Assembly: GCF_900090295.1 (NCBI RefSeq)
Contig: NZ_LT607753.1
Location: 5,084,001-5,148,000, forward strand
DNA: 64,000 nucleotides
Origin: Micromonospora coxensis
Lineage (GTDB): Bacteria; Actinomycetota; Actinomycetes; Mycobacteriales; Micromonosporaceae
Direction of reading: 5' to 3'
This document shows, piece by piece, positions 10,270 to 19,898 of this stretch (its first letter is position 1; each line of letters begins with the position of its first letter). The position numbers and the translations under genes were made by a program. The notes under the pieces were generated by a model. That model did no database searches and was not told where the DNA came from. It saw only the letters and a list, made by a program, of their open reading frames with translations.

Positions 10270-11586
10270 ATGAGTCAGTCCGCCACCGCCATGGCGCCCC
10301 CGCGCCGGATCGCCGCCCTCGCCCTGCCCGCCCTGGTGGTGCTCGCCGCCGAACCGCTCTACGTGCTGGTCGACACCGCCGTGATCGGGCACCTCGGCCG
10401 GGTGCCGCTGGCCGCGCTCGCGGTGGGCGGCACCGTCATGACCCTGACCGCGTGGCTCGGCACCGTGCTGGCGTACGGGATAACCGGACGGGCGGCCCGG
10501 CGCTTCGGCTCCGGCGACCGGGCGGCGGCGGTGGCCGAGGGGGTCCAGGCGTCCTGGCTCGCCCTCGCGGTCGGCGTGCTGGTGGCGCTCGGCATGCAGG
10601 TCGGCGGTGGGGCGCTGGCGCGTACCCTCGCCGGTGGTGGGGACGACGTGGCCGGCGCGGCCGCGCAGTGGCTGCGGATCGCGGCCCTCGGCGCCCCCGG
10701 CCTGCTGGTCGCCGCCGCCGGCAACGGCTGGCTGCGCGGCATCCAGGACACCCGCCGCCCGCTGCTCTTCGTGCTCGCGCCGAACCTGCTCTCCGCGCTG
10801 CTCTGCCCGCTGCTGGTCTACCCGGCCGGGCTCGGCCTGGTCGGCTCGGCGGTGGCCAACGCGGTCGCCCAGACCATCTCCGGCGGGCTGTTCGCCGCGG
10901 CGCTGGTCCGCGAGCGGGTGTCGCTGCGGCCCCGGCCCCGGCTGATCCGCCAGCAACTGGTGCTCAGCCGCGACCTGCTGGTCCGGGGCCTGGCGTTCCA
11001 GGCGAGTTTCCTCTCCGCCACCGCCGTGGCGGCCCGGTTCGGGGCCGCCGCCGTCGGCGCGCACCAGATCGCGCTGCAACTGTGGTTCTTCACCGCCCTG
11101 GTCCTCGACGCCCTCGCCATCGCCGCCCAGGCGCTGATCGGCGCCGCGCTCGGCGCCGGCGACGCCGCCGGGGCGCGTGCCCTGGCCCGCCGCTTCGCGC
11201 TGCTCGGCGGCGTCTGCGGTGTCGGCTTCGCCGTGCTGATCGCCGCCGGCGCCGGCGTGGTGCCGTCGGTGTTCAGCTCCGACCCACAGGTACGGGAGCA
11301 GGCGATGGTCGCCTGGCCCTGGTTCGTGGCGATGCAGCCCCTCGCGGGAGTGGTGTTCGCCCTCGACGGCGTGCTGATCGGCGCAGGGGACGTGCGCTAC
11401 CTGCGCAACCTGACCATCGTGGCCGCGCTCGGCGGCTTCCTGCCGGCGATCTGGCTCGCCTACGGGCTGGACCTCGGGCTCGGTGGCATCTGGGCCGGGC
11501 TCACCCTGTTCGTGGTGCTCCGGCTGGCCGCCCTGTTGCTGCGGCTGCGCTCCGGCGGGTGGGCGGTGGTCGGCGCGGTCCGCTGA
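10270..11586 (+). CDS. MATE family efflux transporter (DinF-like)
   Basis: This 438-residue membrane protein has about twelve hydrophobic segments and the MATE/DinF signature at its start: IAALALPALVVLAAEPLYVL followed by DTAVIGHLG. MATE proteins export cationic drugs or metabolites using Na+ or H+ gradients. The second half repeats the fold (FLSATAVAARFGAAAVGAHQ and VFALDGVLIGAGD). ATG at 10270 has CAGGAT eight bases before it. A GTG at 10228 with its own TAAGCA six bases upstream would add 14 residues and cannot be excluded. The substrate is unknown. Confidence 0.93.
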   Translation: MSQSATAMAPPRRIAALALPALVVLAAEPLYVLVDTAVIGHLGRVPLAALAVGGTVMTLTAWLGTVLAYGITGRAARRFGSGDRAAAVAEGVQASWLALAVGVLVALGMQVGGGALARTLAGGGDDVAGAAAQWLRIAALGAPGLLVAAAGNGWLRGIQDTRRPLLFVLAPNLLSALLCPLLVYPAGLGLVGSAVANAVAQTISGGLFAAALVRERVSLRPRPRLIRQQLVLSRDLLVRGLAFQASFLSATAVAARFGAAAVGAHQIALQLWFFTALVLDALAIAAQALIGAALGAGDAAGARALARRFALLGGVCGVGFAVLIAAGAGVVPSVFSSDPQVREQAMVAWPWFVAMQPLAGVVFALDGVLIGAGDVRYLRNLTIVAALGGFLPAIWLAYGLDLGLGGIWAGLTLFVVLRLAALLLRLRSGGWAVVGAVR

Positions 11587-11627
11587 CACTCGGTGTCGAC
11601 GTGGCGGCGGCCGGCGGCGGCGTCGCC

Positions 11628-11906
11628 TCAGCGGATCTGCCGGACCACGTCGGCGCCGACGACGATCACCAGCACGACCAGGAGCAGGGCGACCGCCGCG
11701 AGGAACGCGACGACGAGCTTGCCTCGGTGCCGCGCCCAGGTCAGCCGTCGGTGCTCCGCACCGGTCAGCTCCTGCTCCGTCCCGGTCGCGCCCATCCAGG
11801 ACGGCAGCCGGACCGGCTCGTCGGCAGCGGCGACACGGAGCCGGTCGGGGGTGTCGGTGGGGACGGCCGGGGCGTCGGCGGGAGTGGGGCTCGTGTCGTC
11901 GGTCAT
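11628..11906 (-). CDS. Small single-pass membrane protein
   Basis: A 92-residue protein has a Pro/Thr/Asp-rich N-terminus (MTDDTSPTPADAPAVPTDT). A charged segment follows (LPSWMGATGTEQELTGAEHR), then RLTWARHRGK, and then one strong C-terminal membrane helix (LVVAFLAAVALLLVVLVIVV). The arrangement suggests a cytoplasmic N-terminus and a tail anchor. It is convergent with the MATE gene, with 41 bases between them. No family is recognised. The gene beside it on the same strand encodes a similarly shaped small membrane protein. Confidence 0.65.
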   Translation of the reverse strand: MTDDTSPTPADAPAVPTDTPDRLRVAAADEPVRLPSWMGATGTEQELTGAEHRRLTWARHRGKLVVAFLAAVALLLVVLVIVVGADVVRQIR

Positions 11907-12022
11907 CGGACGCTTCCTGACGAGGGGTGTGGCGCTCGATCGTCGCATCGCCGACTCCGCCGCGCTGTCCCGTTCTCCGGGCCTGCCGCCGTCCGTCCCG
12001 CCGTTCGTGACGTCACAACAGC

Positions 12023-12319
12023 TCAGAGGGTCCCCTCGCGCATCCGGCCGAACAGGTACATCGCCCCCGCGATCAGGACCGTCGCCGTCGCCGCCACGAA
12101 CGCGAACGACACGAGCGCGGACAGCACCGGGTGCCGCTCGCTGAACCGCCGGTGCGCCTGCCACCGCCACACCGTCCGCCGCAGCTCCCGCAGCCCCGGA
12201 GTGCGGTCGACCAGGTCCGAGGCCAGCCGGCCCGGGGTGCGGCGCGGCGGCTCCGGGTTGCGCATCCACTCGGGCAGGTCGACCCGGGCGCGGTGCTCGT
12301 GGGACGGCGGGTTGGTCAC
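12023..12319 (-). CDS. Small membrane protein, unknown function
   Basis: The 98-residue protein has a basic, Trp- and Arg-rich N-terminal part (RVDLPEWMRNPEPPRRTPGR and TVWRWQAHRRFSERHP). A single membrane helix follows (LSALVSFAFVAATATVLIAG) and then a short tail, MYLFGRMREGTL. GTG at 12319 is chosen because AGGAG lies five bases upstream. The gene is divergent from truB. It may share a transcript with the smaller membrane-protein gene at 11628-11906, 116 bases downstream. No function can be assigned. Confidence 0.65.
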   Translation of the reverse strand: MTNPPSHEHRARVDLPEWMRNPEPPRRTPGRLASDLVDRTPGLRELRRTVWRWQAHRRFSERHPVLSALVSFAFVAATATVLIAGAMYLFGRMREGTL

Positions 12320-12389
12320 GCGGACTCCTGGGTCGAAGAGGGACGCGCGCATTGTGCCGTGCGGTGGCGGCCGCCGCGACCCCGTCTGG

Positions 12390-12395
12390 CAGGCT
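12390..12395 (+). promoter_or_regulatory. Leaderless -10 candidate before truB (CAGGCT)
   Basis: CAGGCT ends eight bases before the truB GTG, and no Shine-Dalgarno sequence is present. The longer spacing makes it weaker than other examples in the window. Confidence 0.35.
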
Positions 12396-12403
12396 TGGCG
12401 GTC

Positions 12404-13288
12404 GTGAGCACTGACGGTCTGATCGTGGTGGACAAGCCCGGCGGCATGACGTCGCACGACGTGGTGGCGCGCATCCGTCGGCTGGCGAGGACCCGGCGGG
12501 TGGGGCACGGCGGCACCCTCGACCCGATGGCCACCGGGGTGCTGGTGATCGGGGTGGGCCGGGCGACGCGGCTGCTCACGTACGTCATCGGCGCCGGCAA
12601 GAGCTACACGGCCACGGTCCGGCTCGGGCAGGCCACGGTCACCGACGACGCCGAGGGCGACGTGATCGCCACCACCCCGGCCGGGCAGCTCACCGACGAG
12701 GCGGTCTCCCGGGCGTTCGTCGCGCTGCGGGGCGAGATCGACCAGGTGCCCAGCGCGGTCAGCGCCATCAAGGTCGACGGGCAGCGGGCGTACAAGCGGG
12801 TGCGCGAGGGGGAGAGCGTGGAGCTGCCCGCCCGTCGGGTCACCGTCTCCCGCCTCGACGTGCGCGCCGTCCGCCGGGACACCCCCGACGTGGTCGACGT
12901 CGACATCGAGGTGACCTGCTCGTCCGGGACGTACATCCGGGCCATCGCCCGCGACGCCGGCCTGGCCCTCGGGGTGGGTGGGCACCTCACCGCGCTGCGC
13001 CGCACCGCGGTCGGGAACTTCACCCTGGCCGAGGCCGCCACCCTCGACGAGCTGGAACAGCGCGCGCCCGACGTGGTCAACCTGCCGCTCGACGCCGCCG
13101 CCGACCGGTACTTCCCGCGTCGGGACGCCGGCGCCGACGAGGCGAAGGTGCTCTCCCACGGCGGGCCCCTCGACGCGGTCGGCATCGCCGGGCCGTACGC
13201 CGTGTTCGGTCCCGACGGGGGCGTGATCGCTATCGTCAGCGAGCGGGACGGCCGGGCCCGCGCGGAGATCGTGCTCGCCCCGGCCTGA
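12404..13288 (+). CDS. truB: tRNA pseudouridine(55) synthase TruB
   Basis: TruB makes pseudouridine 55 in the T-loop of tRNA. The 294-residue protein starts MSTDGLIVVDKPGGMTSHDV. The catalytic motif GGTLDPMATGVLVIGVGRAT contains the nucleophile Asp near residue 40. Other family blocks are the GEIDQVPSAVSAIKVDGQRAY segment and SGTYIRAIARDAG. A C-terminal PUA-like tail (VGIAGPYAVFGPDGGVIAIV) is present, as in actinobacterial TruB. ribF follows 49 bases downstream with its own strong ribosome binding site, the usual truB-ribF order. Confidence 0.96.
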   Translation: MSTDGLIVVDKPGGMTSHDVVARIRRLARTRRVGHGGTLDPMATGVLVIGVGRATRLLTYVIGAGKSYTATVRLGQATVTDDAEGDVIATTPAGQLTDEAVSRAFVALRGEIDQVPSAVSAIKVDGQRAYKRVREGESVELPARRVTVSRLDVRAVRRDTPDVVDVDIEVTCSSGTYIRAIARDAGLALGVGGHLTALRRTAVGNFTLAEAATLDELEQRAPDVVNLPLDAAADRYFPRRDAGADEAKVLSHGGPLDAVGIAGPYAVFGPDGGVIAIVSERDGRARAEIVLAPA

Positions 13289-13337
13289 CAGCCACGGGTG
13301 GTCGCCGGCCGGTCGTCGGCCGGCGGGGAGGAGAGAC

Positions 13338-14264
13338 ATGCAGCGGTGGCGGGGCTACGACGCGGTGCCCGGTGGGTGGGGGCGTTCGGTCGTCACCATC
13401 GGCGTCTTCGACGGCGTGCACAAGGGGCACCAGGCGACCATCGGGCACGCCGTCGCCCGGGCCCGGGAGCTGGGCGTACGGTCGGTGGTGGTCACCTTCG
13501 ACCCGCACCCCGCCGAGGTGGTGCGTCCCGGCTCGCACCCCGCGGTGCTGACCGAGCCCGCCCGCAAGGCCGAGCTGATCGAGACGCTCGGCGTCGACGC
13601 GCTCTGTGTGGTGCCGTTCACCCCGGAGTTCTCCCGGCTGCCCGCCGAGGCGTTCGTGCACGACATCCTGGTCGAGCACCTGCACGCCACGCTGGTCGTG
13701 GTCGGGGACAACTTCCGCTTCGGGCACCGGGCGGCCGGCGACGTGGCCCTGCTGGAGCGGCTGGGCCGGGCCTTCGGCTTCGCCGTGGAGGGGGCGCCGC
13801 TGGTCGCCGAGGCGGGGACCGTCTTCTCCTCGACGTACATCCGCGCCTGCGTCGCGGCGGGTGACGTGGCCGCCGCGGCCGCGGCCCTCGGCCGCCCGCA
13901 CCGGGTCGAGGGGGTGGTGGTCCGCGGCGACCAGCGCGGACGTGAGCTGGGTTACCCCACCGCCAACCTGCTGACCCACCGGTACACCGCGGTCCCCGCC
14001 GACGGCGTGTACGCCGCCCGGCTGATCCGCCGCGGCCACCCGCCGCTGGCGGCGGCCGTGTCGGTCGGCACCAACCCGACCTTCTCCGGCCGGGAGCGCC
14101 GGGTCGAGGCGTACGCGCTGGACTTCTCCGGCGACCTGTACGGCGAGCGACTCGCCCTGGACTTCGTCGCCCACCTGCGCGAACAGCGCAGGTACGACGC
14201 GATCGAGCCGCTGCTGGCGCAGATCGCCGAGGACGTCGAGCGGACCCGCCGGGTGCTCGGCTGA
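13338..14264 (+). CDS. ribF: Bifunctional riboflavin kinase/FAD synthetase
   Basis: RibF converts riboflavin to FMN and then FAD. The 308-residue protein has the N-terminal nucleotidyl transferase domain with IGVFDGVHKGHQATIGHAV (HxGH near residue 32) and the FDPHPAEVVRPG block. The riboflavin kinase domain lies after about residue 185: ELGYPTANL, DGVYAARLIRRG, and TNPTFSGRERRVEAYALDF. GGAGGAG lies five bases before ATG 13338. The neighbouring truB and rpsO-pnp genes give the standard actinomycete order. Confidence 0.96.
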   Translation: MQRWRGYDAVPGGWGRSVVTIGVFDGVHKGHQATIGHAVARARELGVRSVVVTFDPHPAEVVRPGSHPAVLTEPARKAELIETLGVDALCVVPFTPEFSRLPAEAFVHDILVEHLHATLVVVGDNFRFGHRAAGDVALLERLGRAFGFAVEGAPLVAEAGTVFSSTYIRACVAAGDVAAAAAALGRPHRVEGVVVRGDQRGRELGYPTANLLTHRYTAVPADGVYAARLIRRGHPPLAAAVSVGTNPTFSGRERRVEAYALDFSGDLYGERLALDFVAHLREQRRYDAIEPLLAQIAEDVERTRRVLG

Positions 14265-14317
14265 GCGCGCTCCCACGACCGCCGCGCCGCCCTTGACCGG
14301 GTACGCCCGCCGTGGGC

Positions 14318-14326
14318 TGGTAGTCT
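14318..14326 (+). promoter_or_regulatory. Extended -10 promoter of rpsO (TGG-TAGTCT)
   Basis: TGGTAGTCT at 14318-14326 is an extended -10 box. TTGACC at 14293-14298 is too far away (22 bases) to be a normal -35. The transcript would start near 14333, at the first leader hairpin, giving rpsO a leader of about 125 bases. Confidence 0.55.
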
Positions 14327-14333
14327 GGCGGGG

Positions 14334-14428
14334 ACGTCGGCTGACCGACGTGGGGCCTCGCGTGCCTGCACGACGCCGCGGGTGCGAGGAACCGGTCCGT
14401 CTCCCGGTCCCCGACCGGTCCGACGGAC
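14334..14428 (+). ncRNA. Structured 5' leader of rpsO, candidate S15 autoregulatory element
   Basis: Three consecutive hairpins fill the leader. Hairpin one is ACGTCGG-CTGA-CCGACGT (14334-14351). Hairpin two has CCTCGC (14356-14361) pairing with GCGAGG (14384-14389). Hairpin three has GTCCGTC (14395-14401) pairing with GACGGAC (14422-14428), plus an internal CCGGT/ACCGG stem. Ribosomal protein S15 controls its own mRNA through leaders of different structure in several phyla. That role here is an inference from position and structure. Confidence 0.5.
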
Positions 14429-14459
14429 ATCATCGAACAACCCACGAAACAGGGAGAAC

Positions 14460-14729
14460 ATGGCGCTCGACCAGGAAGCCAAGGCCAAGATCCGCGCGGA
14501 GTACGCGACCGCCGAGGGCGACACCGGTTCGCCGGAGGTGCAGGTCGCGGTCCTCACCAAGCGGATCGCCGAGCTGACCGAGCACCTGAAGGTGCACAAG
14601 CACGACCACCACAGCCGCCGTGGGCTGCTGCTGCTGGTCGGCCGTCGCCGTCGGCTGCTCAACTACGTCCAGAAGAAGGACATCAACCGCTACCGGTCGC
14701 TCATCGAGCGGCTCGGCCTGCGCCGATGA
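14460..14729 (+). CDS. rpsO: 30S ribosomal protein S15
   Basis: S15 is a primary 16S rRNA-binding protein of the small-subunit platform. The 89-residue protein is full length for the family and begins [20 protein letters not shown]. It contains the conserved blocks [40 protein letters not shown] and [18 protein letters not shown] lies upstream of ATG 14460. It is followed by a terminator-like hairpin and then pnp, the classic rpsO-pnp order. Confidence 0.98.
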   Translation: MALDQEAKAKIRAEYATAEGDTGSPEVQVAVLTKRIAELTEHLKVHKHDHHSRRGLLLLVGRRRRLLNYVQKKDINRYRSLIERLGLRR

Positions 14730-14733
14730 CGTG

Positions 14734-14764
14734 ACGGGGGAGTGGCCTGCGGCCGCTCCCCCGT
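14734..14764 (+). terminator. Hairpin after rpsO
   Basis: ACGGGGGAG (14734-14742) pairs with CTCCCCCGT (14756-14764), with GGCC/GGCC pairing inside and a TGC loop. The stem is about 14 bp, begins four bases after the rpsO stop, and probably ends or attenuates the rpsO transcript before pnp. Confidence 0.7.
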
Positions 14765-14821
14765 TCCGGTATGAAGAAGAAAAGGGCCGCGCGACCACCC
14801 GACAGGGAGCCGGTCAGCGTA

Positions 14822-14929
14822 CCGGTCTCCGGTAGTGGCCCCCGGGCACCCCGGCATCACGCCGGCCACCCGGGCGCTTCGATCGAAGACCGGCCGTCTG
14901 AGCAGCTCCCGTTGTCGTGGGCCCACGAC
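14822..14929 (+). ncRNA. Structured pnp leader, candidate actino-pnp RNA motif
   Basis: CCGGTCT (14822-14828) can pair with AGACCGG (14887-14893). Inside lie CCCGGG (14841-14846) with CCCGGG (14869-14874), CCGGC/GCCGG, and the CTTCGATCGAAG palindrome (14877-14888). A separate 16-base palindrome (14914-14929) sits just before the AAGGAG of pnp. An RNA motif called actino-pnp is known upstream of pnp in Actinomycetales. The identification rests on position and this folded layout and has not been checked against a covariance model. Confidence 0.6.
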
Positions 14930-14949
14930 GCGAAGGAGCACCACAGCAC

Positions 14950-17334
14950 ATGACCGAGACCAACCTCGGCACCGAATCCCGCACCGCCGTGATCGACAAC
15001 GGGTCCTTCGGCACCCGCGAGATCACGTTCTCCACCGGCCGGCTGGCCCGCCAGGCCGCCGGCTCCGTCGTCGCCCAGCTCGGCGAGACGGTCGTCCTCT
15101 CCGCCACCACCGCCGGTAAGCACCCGAAGGAGCAGTTCGACTTCTTCCCGCTCACCGTTGACGTCGAGGAGCGGATGTACGCCGCGGGCCGCATCCCCGG
15201 CTCGTTCTTCCGCCGCGAGGGTCGTCCCAGCGAGGACGCCATCCTCACCTGCCGGCTGATCGACCGGCCGCTGCGCCCGTCGTTCGTCAAGGGCCTGCGC
15301 AACGAGGTCCAGGTCGTCGAGACCATCCTCGCGCTCGACCCGCAGCACCCGTACGACGTCGTGGCGATCAACGCCGCCTCGATGTCGACCAAGCTCTCCG
15401 GCCTGCCGTTCTCCGGCCCGATCGGGGCCACCCGGATGGCGCACGTCGACGGCCAGTGGATCGCCTTCCCGACCCACGAGGAGCTGGCCCGGGCCACCTT
15501 CGACATGGTCGTGGCCGGCCGCGCGCTGCCGGACGGCGACGTCGCGATCATGATGGTCGAGGCCGAGGCCACCGAGCACACCGTCAAGCTGGTCGCCGAC
15601 GGCGCCCCGGCCCCGACGGAGGAGGTCGTCGCCAGCGGCCTGGAGGCCGCCAAGCCGGCCATCCGTGAGCTGTGCCGGGCGCAGAGCGAGCTGGCCGAGG
15701 TGGCCGCCAAGCCGGTCGCCGAGTTCCCGGTCTTCCTGGACTACCAGGACGACGCGTACGACGCGGTGGCCGAGCTGGCCCGCGCCGACGTCGCCGAGGC
15801 CCTCAAGATCGCCGGCAAGGCGGACCGTGAGGAGGCCCTGGACCGGGTCAAGGCCAAGGTCGCCGAGGAGCTCGGTGGCCGCTTCGAGGGCCGGGAGAAG
15901 GAGCTCAGCGCCGCCTTCCGCTCGCTGACCAAGTCCGAGGTCCGCAACCGGGTGCTGCGCGAGCAGGTCCGCATCGACGGCCGCGGCCCGCGGGACATCC
16001 GTCCGCTGAGCGCCGAGGTCGGCGTGCTGCCGCGGGTGCACGGCTCGGCGCTGTTCGAGCGGGGCGAGACCCAGATCCTGGGCGTCACCACGCTGAACAT
16101 GCTGCGCATGGAGCAGTCGCTGGACACCCTCTCCCCGGAGAAGTCCAAGCGGTACATGCACAACTACAACTTCCCGCCGTACTCGACCGGTGAGACCGGC
16201 CGGGTCGGCTCGCCGAAGCGGCGCGAGATCGGCCACGGCGCGCTCGCCGAGCGGGCCCTGATCCCGGTGCTGCCGGCGCGCGAGGAGTTCCCGTACGCCA
16301 TCCGGCAGGTCTCCGAGGCGCTCGGCTCCAACGGCTCCACCTCGATGGGCTCGGTCTGCGCCTCGACGCTGGGCCTGCTCTCGGCCGGTGTGCCGCTGAA
16401 GGCGCCGGTCGCCGGCATCGCCATGGGCCTCATCTCCGACGAGGTCGAGGGCAAGACCGAGTACGTGACGCTGACCGACATCCTCGGCGCCGAGGACGCG
16501 TTCGGCGACATGGACTTCAAGGTCGCCGGCACCCGGGAGTTCGTCACCGCCCTGCAGCTCGACACCAAGCTCGACGGCATCCCGTCGGACGTGCTGGCCG
16601 CCGCGCTCCAGCAGGCGCACGAGGCCCGGCAGACCATCCTCGACGTGATGCAGTCGGCGATCGAGGGTCCGGCCACCATGTCGGACTACGCGCCGCGGGT
16701 CACCACCGTCAAGATCCCGGTCGACAAGATCGGCATGGTGATCGGCCCGAAGGGCCAGACCATCAACGCCATCCAGGACGAGACCGGCGCCGAGATCTCC
16801 ATCGAGGACGACGGCACGATCTACGTCGGCGCGACCAACGGCCCGTCGGCCCAGGCCGCGGTCGACCGGATCAACGCGATCGCCAACCCGACCCTGCCGA
16901 AGGTCGGCGACAAGTTCCTCGGCACGGTGGTCAAGACCGCCGCGTTCGGTGCCTTCATCTCGCTGCTGCCCGGCCGTGACGGCCTGCTGCACATCTCCAA
17001 GGTGGGCGACGGCAAGCGGGTCGAGAAGGTCGAGGACTTCCTCAACGTCGGCGACAAGGTCGAGGTGGAGATCGCGGACGTCGACGCCCGCGGCAAGATC
17101 TACCTGGACAAGGTCCGCCCGGAGGGCGCCGAGGCGCCGGCCGCCGGCGAGGCCGCCGGTGGCGAGCGTCCGGCCGGCCGTGACCGTGGCGGCGACCGGG
17201 GTCCGCGTGACCGGGGCGAGCGCGGCGGCGACCGGGGTGCCCGGTCCCCGGAGCGTGGCGAGCGCAGCCAGGGTGGCGGCGAGGGTGGCGAGGGCGGCGA
17301 GCAGCGCCCGCGTCGCCGGACCCGGCACAGCTGA
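14950..17334 (+). CDS. pnp: Polyribonucleotide nucleotidyltransferase (PNPase)
   Basis: PNPase degrades RNA phosphorolytically from the 3' end; in actinomycetes it is also the RNA 3'-polyadenylating enzyme. The 794-residue protein has the first RNase PH domain (residues 20-160, including [19 protein letters not shown]), an alpha-helical linker, and the catalytic second PH domain (about 335-570). In the latter, [19 protein letters not shown] and [19 protein letters not shown] are visible. A KH domain ([19 protein letters not shown]) and an S1 domain ([19 protein letters not shown]) follow. The tail is rich in Arg, Gly and Asp. AAGGAG precedes ATG 14950 at long spacing. Confidence 0.97.
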   Translation: MTETNLGTESRTAVIDNGSFGTREITFSTGRLARQAAGSVVAQLGETVVLSATTAGKHPKEQFDFFPLTVDVEERMYAAGRIPGSFFRREGRPSEDAILTCRLIDRPLRPSFVKGLRNEVQVVETILALDPQHPYDVVAINAASMSTKLSGLPFSGPIGATRMAHVDGQWIAFPTHEELARATFDMVVAGRALPDGDVAIMMVEAEATEHTVKLVADGAPAPTEEVVASGLEAAKPAIRELCRAQSELAEVAAKPVAEFPVFLDYQDDAYDAVAELARADVAEALKIAGKADREEALDRVKAKVAEELGGRFEGREKELSAAFRSLTKSEVRNRVLREQVRIDGRGPRDIRPLSAEVGVLPRVHGSALFERGETQILGVTTLNMLRMEQSLDTLSPEKSKRYMHNYNFPPYSTGETGRVGSPKRREIGHGALAERALIPVLPAREEFPYAIRQVSEALGSNGSTSMGSVCASTLGLLSAGVPLKAPVAGIAMGLISDEVEGKTEYVTLTDILGAEDAFGDMDFKVAGTREFVTALQLDTKLDGIPSDVLAAALQQAHEARQTILDVMQSAIEGPATMSDYAPRVTTVKIPVDKIGMVIGPKGQTINAIQDETGAEISIEDDGTIYVGATNGPSAQAAVDRINAIANPTLPKVGDKFLGTVVKTAAFGAFISLLPGRDGLLHISKVGDGKRVEKVEDFLNVGDKVEVEIADVDARGKIYLDKVRPEGAEAPAAGEAAGGERPAGRDRGGDRGPRDRGERGGDRGARSPERGERSQGGGEGGEGGEQRPRRRTRHS

Positions 17335-17340
17335 TCGGTG

Positions 17341-17377
17341 ACCGGCCGGGTGACGACGTGGTCGTCACCCGGCCGGT
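17341..17377 (+). terminator. Perfect 17-bp hairpin after pnp
   Basis: ACCGGCCGGGTGACGAC (17341-17357) is exactly complementary to 17361-17377 around a three-base loop. It starts six bases after the pnp stop and is followed by TTCG. This is a clear terminator. Confidence 0.88.
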
Positions 17378-17427
17378 TCGTATCCCCGTACCACTTCATC
17401 CCCTCGTCGTATGGAGAGCAGGTCTTC

Positions 17428-18843
17428 GTGAGTCGGGCCCGGCGTTCGTCCTTTCCCACGGCTCGACGGGGGGTGGGACCGTCCGGCCCCGTCCGGCACG
17501 CCGCCGAGGCGCAGCCTGCCAGGTCCGGCGCGCCCGCCCGGGCGGTCACCCGTACGCTCAGTGACGATCCGCTCGGCGGCACGGTGCGCCGTACCGTGCT
17601 GCCCAGCGGGTTGCGCGTGCTGACCGAGGCGATCCCGGCGATGCGCAGCGTCTCGTTCGGCATCTGGGTGGCGGTCGGCTCCCGCGACGAGACCGGCCCG
17701 CAGGCGGGCGCCGCGCACTTCCTGGAGCACCTGCTCTTCAAGGGCACGCACAAGCGCAGCGCGCTGGAGATCTCCTCCGAGATCGAGGCGGTGGGCGGCG
17801 AGACCAACGCCTTCACCACCAAGGAATACACCTGCTACTACGCCCGCGTGCTGGACGAGGACCTGCCGCTGGCCATCGACGTCATGTGCGATCTGGTCGC
17901 CGACTCGGTGCTGGAGGCCGCCGACGTGGAGACCGAGCGCGGCGTCATCCTCGAAGAGATCGCCATGCACGACGACGAGCCCGGCGACGAGGTGCACGAC
18001 CTCTTCGCCCGCGCCGTCTACGGCGACCACCCCCTCGGCCGGCTGATCTCCGGCACCGAGGAGACGGTCACCCCGATGACCCGGCGGCAGATCCAGAGCT
18101 TCTACCGCCGCCGCTACACCGCGCCGCAGATCGTCGTCGCGGCCGCCGGCAACCTCGACCACGCCGCCGTGGTCAAGCTGGTCCGCCAGGCCCTGCGCGG
18201 CACCCCGCTGGACACCGACCCGGCCGCGCCGGCCGCGCACCGTCCGGCCACCCCGACGGTACGCACGAAGCCGGCCACCACCCTGGTCGAGCCGAAGGAG
18301 ACCGAGCAGGCGCACGTCATCCTGGGCTGCCCCGGCATCGACCGCACCGACGACCGGCGCTTCGCCCTCGGTGTGCTCAACAACGTCCTCGGCGGCGGCA
18401 TGTCCAGCCGGCTGTTCCAGGAGATCCGCGAGCAGCGCGGCCTGGCCTACTCGGTCTACTCCTACGCCAGCCAGTACGCCGACAGCGGCCTGTTCGCCGT
18501 CTACGCCGGCTGCGCGCCGGGCAAGGTGGACGAGGTGCTGAGCCTGACCCGCGCGGAGCTGGCCCGGGTGGCCGCCGACGGGATCACCGAGGCGGAGCTG
18601 GCCCGGGGCAAGGGGATGAGCAAGGGCTCGTTCGTGCTCGGGCTGGAGGACACCGGCTCGCGGATGAGCCGGCTGGCCAAGGGCGAGCTGCTCTACGGCG
18701 ACCTGATGCCGGTGGACGAACTGCTCGCCCGGGTCGACGCGGTCACCCTCGACGACGTCAACGCCCTCGCCGCCGAGCTGCTCAGCCGGCCGATGTCCCT
18801 CGCGGTGGTCGGCCCGTTCGGCGAGCGGGACTTCGCCGCCTGA
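17428..18843 (+). CDS. M16 family zinc metallopeptidase (processing peptidase-like)
   Basis: The 471-residue protein belongs to the M16B (mitochondrial processing peptidase-like) family. The inverted zinc motif HFLEH is at residues 97-101 (AAHFLEHLLFKGTHKRSALE). The downstream Glu ligand lies in ERGVILEEIAMHDDE near residue 177. The C-terminal half carries the second M16 fold, with LGGGMSSRLFQEIREQRGLA. The substrate in actinomycetes is not known to me. An approximately 35-residue Arg/Ala-rich N-terminus precedes the first fold. GTG 17428 has GGAG 11 bases upstream. The gene sits between pnp and dapB, a conserved actinomycete order. Confidence 0.93.
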   Translation: MSRARRSSFPTARRGVGPSGPVRHAAEAQPARSGAPARAVTRTLSDDPLGGTVRRTVLPSGLRVLTEAIPAMRSVSFGIWVAVGSRDETGPQAGAAHFLEHLLFKGTHKRSALEISSEIEAVGGETNAFTTKEYTCYYARVLDEDLPLAIDVMCDLVADSVLEAADVETERGVILEEIAMHDDEPGDEVHDLFARAVYGDHPLGRLISGTEETVTPMTRRQIQSFYRRRYTAPQIVVAAAGNLDHAAVVKLVRQALRGTPLDTDPAAPAAHRPATPTVRTKPATTLVEPKETEQAHVILGCPGIDRTDDRRFALGVLNNVLGGGMSSRLFQEIREQRGLAYSVYSYASQYADSGLFAVYAGCAPGKVDEVLSLTRAELARVAADGITEAELARGKGMSKGSFVLGLEDTGSRMSRLAKGELLYGDLMPVDELLARVDAVTLDDVNALAAELLSRPMSLAVVGPFGERDFAA

Positions 18844-18872
18844 CCCCGACCGCCTTGCCCCCGGTCACCGGC

Positions 18873-18920
18873 TGCGGCGAGTCGCGGGGTCCGGATCCCG
18901 TGACACCGCGACTCGCCGCA
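18873..18920 (+). terminator. 15-bp inverted repeat after the M16 peptidase gene
   Basis: TGCGGCGAGTCGCGG (18873-18887) is exactly complementary to 18906-18920, with an 18-base loop. It lies 30 bases after the peptidase stop, and dapB starts from its own promoter downstream. Confidence 0.75.
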
Positions 18921-18969
18921 TTCCGTGTCTCACCGGGACGGTGGGACGGTGGGCGGTCCCGGCGGATGA

Positions 18970-19773
<804 letters not shown>

Positions 19774-19886
19774 CCGCCGCTCGCCCGGTTCGCACTGGCC
19801 GGGCCGCACTCCGGCCGGTGGGGGCCGCCGGTGTGGTCGGTGTCGCAAGCGGCGGAAGTGGTCGCCGTGGGGCGGGGTCGGGAGCC

Positions 19887-19892
19887 TAGGCT
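19887..19892 (+). promoter_or_regulatory. Leaderless -10 element (TAGGCT)
   Basis: TAGGCT ends six bases before the GTG at 19899, with no Shine-Dalgarno sequence. It fixes the start of the acetyltransferase gene. Confidence 0.6.
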
Positions 19893-19898
19893 CGTCTG

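Noticed and set aside
14771..14953. A 60-codon frame starting MKKKRAARPPDREP in the pnp leader
   Set aside because: It runs through the structured RNA leader and overlaps the pnp start. The composition has no codon-position signal and no ribosome binding site precedes it.
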